From positions 107,501 through 171,500 of the forward strand of contig NZ_QNUX01000009.1 in the NCBI RefSeq assembly GCF_003312425.1: a stretch of DNA of 64,000 nt. Reading direction: 5' to 3'. Below, one piece after another: positions 46,768-54,134 of this stretch (position 1 is the first letter of the stretch; the number at the start of each line of letters is the position of its first letter). The notes under the pieces are model-generated. The model was not told where the DNA came from and did no database searches. It was given only the letters and a program-made list of their open reading frames with translations. Source of the stretch: Flavobacterium psychrolimnae (GTDB lineage: Bacteria > Bacteroidota > Bacteroidia > Flavobacteriales > Flavobacteriaceae). Position numbers and translations under genes: made by a program.

Positions 46768-46840
46768 AAATTGAAAATCAAGAAGAAAGAATCAACACTT
46801 GTTTTTTGCGTTTTTCTCGCTTCTTGTATCTTGCTTATTT

Positions 46841-46848
46841 TATCTTTG
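46841..46848 (+). promoter_or_regulatory. -7 promoter box (TATCTTTG) of bioA, 4 nt before the ATG
   Basis: TATCTTTG is a perfect TAnnTTTG element, and ATG 46853 begins only 4 nt after it. Transcription would begin at the start codon, giving a leaderless mRNA. An open frame from 46799 crosses this box, so 46853 is the correct start. Confidence 0.7.
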
Positions 46849-46852
46849 CAGA

Positions 46853-48124
46853 ATGAAATTAACTGATAGAGACCGCCAATATCTTTGGCATCCGTATACC
46901 CAACACAAAACGGCAGCGTTGCCAATTGCCATCAAAAAGGGCAAAGGCGCTTTGCTTTGGGACGAAAATAATAAGGAATATATTGATGCAATCGCTTCTT
47001 GGTGGGTGAATCCTTATGGGCATTCAAATACATTTATTGCTGATGCAATTTACAAACAACTTACCACATTAGAACATGTATTGTTTGGGGGTTTTACACA
47101 CGAACCTGCTATTTTGGTAGCCGAGAAGTTGATGGAAATTTTACCAAAAAACCAACAAAAAATATTCTTTTCTGATAACGGTTCTACGGCGGTTGAAGTC
47201 GCGATAAAAGTGGCGTTACAATATTTTTTCAATAAAGGAGAAAAGAGAACTACAATAATTGCTTTCGAAAATGCTTTTCATGGCGATACTTTTGGTGCTA
47301 TGGCAGCAAGTGGAATCTCGTTTTTTATAGAAGCTTTTCAGGGAATGTTTATTGATGTGGTTCGGATTCCAGTTCCGGTGAAAGGACAGGAGCAGGAAAG
47401 TTATGATGCGTTACAATCAGTTATAGAAAACAACAATTGTGCGGGTTTTATTTTTGAGCCATTGGTTCAAGGAGCCGCAGGAATGGTGATGTATGAACCG
47501 GAATCGTTAGATAAATTGATGCGAATTTGTCAGGAGAATAATGTGCTAACCATTGCCGATGAAGTAATGACAGGCTTTGGGAAAACCGGAAAAACTTTTG
47601 CAACGGATTATTTGGTGGAAAAACCAGATATGATGTGCTTGTCCAAAGCATTAACTGGAGGAACTATTCCTATGGCGATTACGACTTTTACGCAGGATTT
47701 ATTCGATGCTTTTTATGATGACGATATCAATAAAGCTTTGTTTCATGGACACACCTTTACAGCAAATCCAACAGGTTGTGCTGCGGCTTTGGCAAGTTTA
47801 GAATTGTTGCAAACCAATGAAATACAAGCGAATATTGTTCGAGTAAATAAAAGTCATTTGGATTTTCAAGAATATATAAAAAATCATCCAAAAGTAGTTA
47901 CAACACGAGTGCTGGGTGTCATTTTTGCTTTAGAAATAAAAACAGAAAGTTCAGCCAGTTACTATGGAACATTACGCAATAAACTATATAATTTTTTTAT
48001 CGAAAACGGAGTGATTTTGCGTCCGGTTGGTAATGTTGTATACATTTTGCCTCCTTACATTATTACGGATGAGCAATTACAAAAAGTATATCAGGTGGTT
48101 GAAAAGGCGTTGGAAATAGTTTAA
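46853..48124 (+). CDS. bioA: Adenosylmethionine-8-amino-7-oxononanoate aminotransferase
   Basis: BioA transaminates 8-amino-7-oxononanoate to 7,8-diaminononanoate with SAM as amino donor. The 423-aa protein starts MKLTDRDRQYLWHPYTQHKT, typical for the family. It has WWVNPYGHSN, FFSDNGSTAVEVAIKVALQYFF (in parts), AFHGDTFGAMAASG, EVMTGFGKTG and the PLP-lysine segment MCLSKALTGGTIPMA. The upstream 18 codons of the open frame are not used because the promoter box lies there. Gaps to bioD 85 nt. Confidence 0.96.
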   Translation: MKLTDRDRQYLWHPYTQHKTAALPIAIKKGKGALLWDENNKEYIDAIASWWVNPYGHSNTFIADAIYKQLTTLEHVLFGGFTHEPAILVAEKLMEILPKNQQKIFFSDNGSTAVEVAIKVALQYFFNKGEKRTTIIAFENAFHGDTFGAMAASGISFFIEAFQGMFIDVVRIPVPVKGQEQESYDALQSVIENNNCAGFIFEPLVQGAAGMVMYEPESLDKLMRICQENNVLTIADEVMTGFGKTGKTFATDYLVEKPDMMCLSKALTGGTIPMAITTFTQDLFDAFYDDDINKALFHGHTFTANPTGCAAALASLELLQTNEIQANIVRVNKSHLDFQEYIKNHPKVVTTRVLGVIFALEIKTESSASYYGTLRNKLYNFFIENGVILRPVGNVVYILPPYIITDEQLQKVYQVVEKALEIV

Positions 48125-48345
48125 TTTTTAAGCCACAAATCACAAGGATTCTCCAAGATTAAAAAATCAGTTTTTATCAGTTAAAATCCGTGTTATCCGT
48201 GTGCTATTTTTTTACCATTAATCTGGCTGAGAAACAGCTACAATTGATTTCTATTTTTTTTAGCCACAGATTGAACGGATTAAGCGGATTTTCACAGATT
48301 GAAAAAATAAAAATCTTTTTTTGTCAGTAGCATAGGTGCTATTGT
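48125..48345. repeat. Dispersed ATCCGTG/CACAGATT intergenic repeats (copy 4)
   Basis: The bioA-KAS gap carries CCACAAATCACAAGGATT, AAAATCCGTGTTATCCGTGTG, and a second block AGCCACAGATTGAACGGATT with GCGGATTTTCACAGATT. The words ATCCGTG, ACGGATT and CACAGATT recur from copies 1-3. Confidence 0.65.
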
Positions 48346-48399
48346 GTGCCAATTTTACGAAAAACTTTGCGACCTTTGCCGCAAAATAATAGTACTATC

Positions 48400-49554
48400 T
48401 TGTCAACAACAATTTCCATAACTGCCATAGCTTCCATTTCTCCATTGGGTACTGACTCAAAAACAATTTGGGAAAACTATCTCCATGAAGACCATTGTTT
48501 TAACGAACATATTTTAGACGATAAGAAAACTTTCGTTGCTAAGTTGGACAATGATTCAAAAGAAGTTGTGGATGCTTTACAAGAATCAGATAACAAATAT
48601 AAGTCTTTAGATAAGTCAGTTTTGTATGCGATGGCTGCTTCGCGTCAAGCAATGCAAAATGCGGGTTGGACACAAAACGATATTTTTGGGATTAACATTG
48701 GTTCGTCTCGTGGTGCGACAGATTTATTCGAAAAACATTATCAGGAGTATTTAAAAACTGGAAAAGCACAAACTCTAGCTTCTCCAACGACGACTTTGGG
48801 TAATATTTCCTCTTGGGTTGCCCATGATTTACAAAGTTCCGGACCCGAAATCTCACATTCTATAACTTGTTCTACTGCTTTGCACGCGGTATTAAATGGC
48901 GTGGCGTGGCTTCGAGGCGGAATGGCTGATAAATTTTTAGTTGGTGGTAGTGAAGCGCCTTTAACTGATTTTACGATTGCCCAAATGCGGGCTTTGAAAA
49001 TTTATTCGAACAGTACAGAAGAATATCCGAATCGCGCACTTGATTTAGATAAAAGACAAAATACCATGATTCTTGGCGAAGGTGCCGGCGTGTGTTGTCT
49101 GGAAATTGGCAAAAAAGAAAACGCATTGGCGTATATCGAAGGAATTGGTTACGCTACGGAGATTCTGGAACATAATATTTCTATTTCGGCTGAAGCGACT
49201 TGTTTCCAAAAATCAATGAAAATGGCATTGCAAAATACTGATTTATCCGAAGTAGATGTTATTGTGATGCATGCTCCGGGAACCATAAAAGGCGATTTGA
49301 CGGAATATAAAGCGATAGGGAAAATCTTTGGCGAAAGCCTTCCTTTATTGACGACCAATAAATGGAAAATTGGACACACTTTTGGCGCATCGGGAATATT
49401 GAGTATGGAACTCGCTATACTGATGATGCAACATAATAGATTTATCGGAGTTCCTTTTGCGGAAGCACAAAAACAAACAAAACCTATAAAGAAAGTACTG
49501 ATTAATGCAGTAGGTTTTGGTGGAAACGCGGTGAGCTTGCTTTTGAGTTTATGA
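48400..49554 (+). CDS. Beta-ketoacyl-ACP synthase (KAS II-like) in the biotin cluster
   Basis: This 384-aa protein is read from a TTG start (48400) giving MSTTISITAIASISPLGTDS; a GTG at 48346 would add an unlikely hydrophilic N-terminus. The KAS triad is complete: Cys157 in SITCSTALHAV, His291 in VMHAPGTIKGD and His326 in WKIGHTFGASG. GEGAGVCCLEI and NAVGFGGNAVSLLLSL close the fold. It could make the C7 pimeloyl-type chain for BioF or another specialised acyl chain; bioC and bioH are not in the window. It is the last gene of the biotin group and converges on recX with a 15-nt gap. Confidence 0.85.
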   Translation: MSTTISITAIASISPLGTDSKTIWENYLHEDHCFNEHILDDKKTFVAKLDNDSKEVVDALQESDNKYKSLDKSVLYAMAASRQAMQNAGWTQNDIFGINIGSSRGATDLFEKHYQEYLKTGKAQTLASPTTTLGNISSWVAHDLQSSGPEISHSITCSTALHAVLNGVAWLRGGMADKFLVGGSEAPLTDFTIAQMRALKIYSNSTEEYPNRALDLDKRQNTMILGEGAGVCCLEIGKKENALAYIEGIGYATEILEHNISISAEATCFQKSMKMALQNTDLSEVDVIVMHAPGTIKGDLTEYKAIGKIFGESLPLLTTNKWKIGHTFGASGILSMELAILMMQHNRFIGVPFAEAQKQTKPIKKVLINAVGFGGNAVSLLLSL

Positions 49555-49569
49555 TTTTTTATGCTTATT

Positions 49570-50049
49570 TTATTCTTCTTTTAAATTTTCCAACTCTTTT
49601 ACTTTTTCATAAATTATATTACTTTCGAATCCTTTTCGCAATAGATAATCACAACATTTTTTTCGTTTTTTCAGATTGTTGGTTTCTCTTATGGCTTCCC
49701 ATTGTCTTTCTGCGACATTATGAAAAGTCGATAAATACTCCTCAGCAGTGATTTCTTTGAGTGCCAGATTTATATTGTATTGTGTAATTTTTCGAAATTT
49801 CAATTCATTCACAATTCTAATTTTTCCCCAAAATTTAATTCGGTGCTTTCCTCTAGCGAAACTGCAGGCAAAACGACTTTCATTTAGAAAATTCTCCTTG
49901 ATCAGATGTACTAAAATAGTGTCGATTTCATCAGAATCCATTTTCATACTTCGTAATTTTTGCACGACTTCGTCATGACAACGTTCTTGATAGGCGCAGT
50001 AATGCTCTATTTTATGTATGGCTTCTTTTATGGAGTAAACTGGGTTCAT
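49570..50049 (-). CDS. recX: Regulatory protein RecX
   Basis: RecX binds RecA filaments and limits recombination. The 159-aa protein has the typical three-helix repeats: EAIHKIEHYCAYQERCHDEVVQKLRSM, then EIDTILVHLIKENFLNESRFACSFARGKHRIKFWGKIRI (in parts) with the conserved FARGKHR...WG, and the C-terminal CCDYLLRKGFESNIIYEKVKEL. recA is not nearby. It converges on the KAS gene. Confidence 0.92.
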   Translation of the reverse strand: MNPVYSIKEAIHKIEHYCAYQERCHDEVVQKLRSMKMDSDEIDTILVHLIKENFLNESRFACSFARGKHRIKFWGKIRIVNELKFRKITQYNINLALKEITAEEYLSTFHNVAERQWEAIRETNNLKKRKKCCDYLLRKGFESNIIYEKVKELENLKEE

Positions 50050-50421
50050 TTTTTTGGGTTTTACAGCACTATTATCGAGCTTAAAGTTGATTTCTGGTTT
50101 CGATAATTTAATTTCAAAAATAAACCTTTAAATCGAAATTGCTTTAAGTGGTAAAAGGAATTTTTTTTATCAGTAAAGACTTTTTAAATTTTAGACATGA
50201 GTACTGTTTAAAAGCAAGTTAAGACTGTAAGGATGTTTTTTTTAAAAGAATTTTAAATGCTCTAAAACATGTATTTAAACGGATTATCCTGCACTTAATC
50301 GATTAAATTATATTTTATTTAAAAACCGAAACTATATTGCTGCAATTACTATGTTTTCAGTTTTTTTTTGGTTAAAAAAGGCAATCAGGCGTAACGTTTA
50401 AGACAAATAAAATAATACCAT
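50050..50421. other. Intergenic region upstream of the 1147-aa T9SS protein
   Basis: This 372-nt AT-rich region contains an 8-bp inverted pair ATTATCGA (50071-50078) and TCGATAAT (50100-50107) close to recX. I see no ORF, no clear TAnnTTTG box and no riboswitch. Confidence 0.5.
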
Positions 50422-53400
50422 ATGAATAAAAATTACTCTATCTCTAAAATGAATTTATTATCATCAAAACCATCAACAGCAATTCGTTTGCTGTTGATGG
50501 TTTTGTTTGTTTCCATAACCCCTTTAGTTTCTTTTGGACAATCTACCCAGACTTTTAATACACCTGGGACATATCCATTTACAGTGCCTTCAGGTGTAAC
50601 TAGCATTACCGTTGAAGCATGGGGAGCTGGAGGTGGAGGAGGAAACGGAGCCGGAGGCGGAGGAAATGGAGGCGGAGGCGGAGGATATGCTAAGTCTACG
50701 TTTGCGGTTACACCGGGTTCTACTTACTATTATACAGTAGGAGTAGGTGGATTAGCAAACAATAATGGTGAAAACTCAAGTTTTGAATCAGCTAATACCA
50801 CCATATTAGTAGCTTCAGGTGGAAAATCTGGTGGTGCTGGTGGAAATACAAATACAGGAACAATTACTTTTAACGGAGGTAGTGGAGGAACTTATACAAA
50901 TTCTAGTACAAAGGAAGGTGCAGGTGGCGGAAGTTCAGCAGGTAGTTATCAAGATGGTAATCCTGGTAGTGGTACTAATGGTGGTGCAGCTAAGTCAGGT
51001 GGTGGTGCAGGTGGTAATGGTGGAAATGACAATGTTCAAGGATCAAACGGTGGTAGTCCTGGCGGCGGCGGCGGCGGCGGCGGAAAAGGAAAAGGTGGTG
51101 GCAATGGCGGTAACGGTCAGGTAATTATTACTTATGCATGTCCAACATCTACTCTAACGTCCACTGGGGTTTCAATTTGTGCCGGAGGTTCAGGATCGTT
51201 ATCGGTATCTGGGACTTGTAGTAATCTAGTAACAACACAAGCTGCTAATGCAGGAGATGGTTCTACTTCCGGAACAGGAAGTGATTGGAGTAATGTCTCT
51301 AGAATTTATTCAGATGATAATTCATATGCCAATTCACAAATTGGAGGAAGTTTATCCAAAAATCTATTAGCAACTAAATATGGATTTAGTATCCCTACTA
51401 ATGCAACAATAAATGGAGTTCAGGTTATTATTGGTCGGAAGGCGAGTAGATCTAACAGTCTTTTGGATAATAAAGTGTTTTTAAGTATTGGAGGAAGCGC
51501 CACTGGAACAAACAAAGCATCTAGCACCATATGGAGTAACACTGAAACAGTGGCAAATTATGGTTCGCCCTCAGATTTGTGGGGTACGACGACATTGACA
51601 CCAGCAATCATAAATGCTGCAAATTTTGGTGTTGTTTTAACGGTGAAAAATTCCAATGATGAAGATACTGTAGCATCTGTAGATTACATTCAAATTATAG
51701 TTTCATATAGTATCGCAGGTACTCTAAAGTGGTATACTGCCTTATCAGGGGGTAACTCAATTGGTTCTGGAGCGTCTTTCAATCCAGTGGGAGTAACGGG
51801 ATCTGGACTTACAAACACCAATACACCTGGATCAACTACTTATTATGTAGAATGTTCTCTTAATCCAGGCTGTAGAACACCAGCTGATTTTGTTATTAAT
51901 GCTTTACCATCTACACCACAGGCAACTAATACAAATGCCACTTGTGCGTTAGCAACAGGATCAATAACTATAACTAGTCCAGCACCAGCTGATGGAATTT
52001 TCTTTACAGTTACGGGGAAAAGTCCGGTTGTAGCAGCAGTAACGAATACAACAGGAGTGTTTTCAGGTTTGGCAGTGGGTACTTATAATGTAACTGCAAA
52101 CAATGCCTCTGGATGTGTGTCACTACCTTCTGCTGATATAGTTATTAAGCCATTAGTATTAAAACCTAATACATGGAATGGTACTGTTTGGTCAACTGGC
52201 TCTAAGCCTTCAAGTGACGCTGAAGAAATTATTTTTAATGGTGATTATCAAACAAAATCGGAGGATCTTACAGCTTGTACCTGTCTTGTCAAAGCAGGTA
52301 GAAAAGTTATAATTAAAGAAGGAAAAACTTTAAAACTGACTAACGGTCTTACCGTAGAAGATACAGTAGATCCAAAAACTACTTTAACTTTCGAGAATAA
52401 TGCAAGCTTGGTGCAAGTGAATAAAGATGCTGTAAATAAAGGTGTTATATCCTATATTCGAAGTAACAACACTACTAGAGAAACCGATTACACGTATTGG
52501 TCTTCACCAGTAGCAGGACAAAAATTGATTGACGTGTCCCCTAAAACACCTTTGGATTATTTTTATTCGTTTGATGCAGGTGTAAATAATTGGATTTATG
52601 AGGATCCAAATAAAGTAGTCATGAAAGACGGAAAGGGTTACATTATTAGAGGGCCTCATCATACCGGCATCCCTCCTACAAATTTTTATGATGCTCCTTT
52701 TAAAGGTGTTCCAAATAACGGGGATTATGAGGTGGATATTGCAGGTGCTGGAACTTCAAACCTAATAGGGAATCCATATCCTTCGGCACTAGACGCTGAA
52801 TCGTTCTTAATAGCCAATAGAGAGGTGTTGCAGGGAACTCTTTATTTCTGGACGCACAGTACACCAATACGTACTGCAACTGGCGCTGCTAACGAAGGTT
52901 CAGGAGATTTAGTATATATTACGGATGATTATGCTTCTTATAATCTTACGGGAGGCGTTGGAACTGAAAAAAAAATAATAACAACAATCGGTAATACGGA
53001 ACCAAGTGGAGAGAACAAGTCTAATAGACCAACTGGTAAGATTGCCTCGGGACAAGGTTTCTTTGCAACTGGTAAAGCGGCAGGTAAAGCAACATTCAAA
53101 AATACTATGAGGGTGGGTGTAGATGGTATCGCGGGAGACAATATGCAATTTTTTAAGACAACCCAAAGCTCAAAGAATACAAATGCAATCGAGAAAAACC
53201 GTGTTTGGCTAAATTTAACCAATGATAAAGGCGCATTCAAGCAGGTCTTGGTTGGTTATATTACAGATGCAACTAATGGTTATGACAATGCCTTAGATGG
53301 TGCAAATAATAACGGAAATCAGTTTATTAATTTTTATAGTATCAACGATGATAAAAATTTAACGATACAAGCAAGGGCTTTACCCTTTGATGAAAATGAT

Positions 53401-53865
53401 GTTGTACCATTGGGATATAGTTCTACAATTCAAGGTAGTTTTTCAATTAGTATTGATGAGGTCGATGGGTTGTTGACTTCTGAAAATATTTACCTTGAAG
53501 ATAGAAGTAACAATAGCATTCATGATCTGAAAAAAGCAGCGTATACTTTTGACACTGAAAAAGGAACTTTCAATGAGCGTTTTGTATTGCGTTACACGGA
53601 TAGAACTTTGGCGTCAGCTGATTTTGAATTAAATGATAGCAGTGTTCTGATTGCTAAAGATAAAAATGAATTAAAGATAAAATCAAATACTGAAATTATT
53701 TCTCAAATTGCTGTTTTTGATTTACTAGGCAGAAAAGTGTTTGATAACGTTGCAGTGAATTCTAATGAGTTCCAAACGTCTGCGATTAGACTGAGCAATC
53801 AAGTGGTGGTGGTCAAAGTGACCTTAACAAATGGAGAGGTAATTTCTAAAAAAGTTGTTTATTAA
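50422..53865 (+). CDS. Large secreted glycine-rich protein with T9SS sorting domain
   Basis: The 1147-aa protein has a long N-region and signal peptide (LLLMVLFVSITPLVSFGQ). A glycine-rich, low-complexity domain follows (residues about 55-235, many GGGG and GGN repeats encoded partly by GGC triplets at 51061), then Ig-like/CUB-like modules with Cys pairs, and a long C-terminal half (from about 582) beginning KPNTWNGTVWSTGSKPS. This half has DYTYWSSPVAGQKL and ends with a T9SS type A-like sorting domain (IAVFDLLGRKVF, KVTLTNGEVISKKVVY). It should be exported and anchored by the T9SS. A 17-bp hairpin lies in the signal-peptide region. The start could also be Met10. The C-terminal half is homologous to that of the next gene. 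Confidence 0.88.
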   Translation: MNKNYSISKMNLLSSKPSTAIRLLLMVLFVSITPLVSFGQSTQTFNTPGTYPFTVPSGVTSITVEAWGAGGGGGNGAGGGGNGGGGGGYAKSTFAVTPGSTYYYTVGVGGLANNNGENSSFESANTTILVASGGKSGGAGGNTNTGTITFNGGSGGTYTNSSTKEGAGGGSSAGSYQDGNPGSGTNGGAAKSGGGAGGNGGNDNVQGSNGGSPGGGGGGGGKGKGGGNGGNGQVIITYACPTSTLTSTGVSICAGGSGSLSVSGTCSNLVTTQAANAGDGSTSGTGSDWSNVSRIYSDDNSYANSQIGGSLSKNLLATKYGFSIPTNATINGVQVIIGRKASRSNSLLDNKVFLSIGGSATGTNKASSTIWSNTETVANYGSPSDLWGTTTLTPAIINAANFGVVLTVKNSNDEDTVASVDYIQIIVSYSIAGTLKWYTALSGGNSIGSGASFNPVGVTGSGLTNTNTPGSTTYYVECSLNPGCRTPADFVINALPSTPQATNTNATCALATGSITITSPAPADGIFFTVTGKSPVVAAVTNTTGVFSGLAVGTYNVTANNASGCVSLPSADIVIKPLVLKPNTWNGTVWSTGSKPSSDAEEIIFNGDYQTKSEDLTACTCLVKAGRKVIIKEGKTLKLTNGLTVEDTVDPKTTLTFENNASLVQVNKDAVNKGVISYIRSNNTTRETDYTYWSSPVAGQKLIDVSPKTPLDYFYSFDAGVNNWIYEDPNKVVMKDGKGYIIRGPHHTGIPPTNFYDAPFKGVPNNGDYEVDIAGAGTSNLIGNPYPSALDAESFLIANREVLQGTLYFWTHSTPIRTATGAANEGSGDLVYITDDYASYNLTGGVGTEKKIITTIGNTEPSGENKSNRPTGKIASGQGFFATGKAAGKATFKNTMRVGVDGIAGDNMQFFKTTQSSKNTNAIEKNRVWLNLTNDKGAFKQVLVGYITDATNGYDNALDGANNNGNQFINFYSINDDKNLTIQARALPFDENDVVPLGYSSTIQGSFSISIDEVDGLLTSENIYLEDRSNNSIHDLKKAAYTFDTEKGTFNERFVLRYTDRTLASADFELNDSSVLIAKDKNELKIKSNTEIISQIAVFDLLGRKVFDNVAVNSNEFQTSAIRLSNQVVVVKVTLTNGEVISKKVVY
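50465..50505 (+). repeat. 17-bp perfect hairpin inside the signal-peptide codons
   Basis: CAAAACCATCAACAGCA (50465-50481) and TGCTGTTGATGGTTTTG (50489-50505) are exact reverse complements with a 7-nt loop, followed by TTTGTTTCC. It encodes the start of the signal peptide of the 1147-aa protein. Confidence 0.9.
51061..51083 (+). repeat. GGC triplet microsatellite within the glycine-rich coding region
   Basis: Seven consecutive GGC units plus GG encode polyglycine in frame. Such a GC-only run stands out in this AT-rich genome; gain or loss of whole triplets would change the Gly run but not the reading frame. Confidence 0.85.
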
Positions 53866-53900
53866 AAATTGATATTTCATTTTCCAATCGTATTGGAAGT

Positions 53901-53933
53901 CCCATTCTGTTTGTTCAGAATGGGATTTTTTTT
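53901..53933 (+). terminator. Terminator of the first T9SS gene
   Basis: CCCATTCTG (53901-53909) and CAGAATGGG (53916-53924) form a 9-bp stem followed by a T-run. Confidence 0.9.
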
Positions 53934-54104
53934 GATTTTAAATAAACAAATATTCCTATTGATGTTTAAATTTTTTAGATGTAAATATCACTAAATGTGG
54001 GTATTGCGATAACGAAAGATTATTTTTATATTTATAAAGTTATTGTTGTTATTGCTTTATCAAAAGAGTCTCAACAAAAACGGAAATAATTTAAAACAAT
54101 CAGT

Positions 54105-54134
54105 ATGAAAAGCAATTCTTCGTTGCCAATATGA
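54105..54134 (+). CDS. Nine-codon upstream ORF overlapping the start of the 1298-aa gene
   Basis: ATG at 54105 reads MKSNSSLPI and stops at TGA (54132-54134). The stop overlaps the ATG (54131-54133) of the large gene as ATGA. The arrangement allows translational coupling, but the ORF is very short and may be chance. It is recorded as a candidate leader peptide. Confidence 0.25.
   Translation: MKSNSSLPI

Noticed and set aside
46799..46852. Upstream extension of bioA from 46799
   Set aside because: The frame is open but crosses the TATCTTTG promoter box; the family N-terminus starts at 46853.
48346..48399. GTG start for the KAS gene
   Set aside because: It adds a hydrophilic, family-atypical N-terminus; TTG 48400 gives the normal MSTTISITAIASISPLG start.
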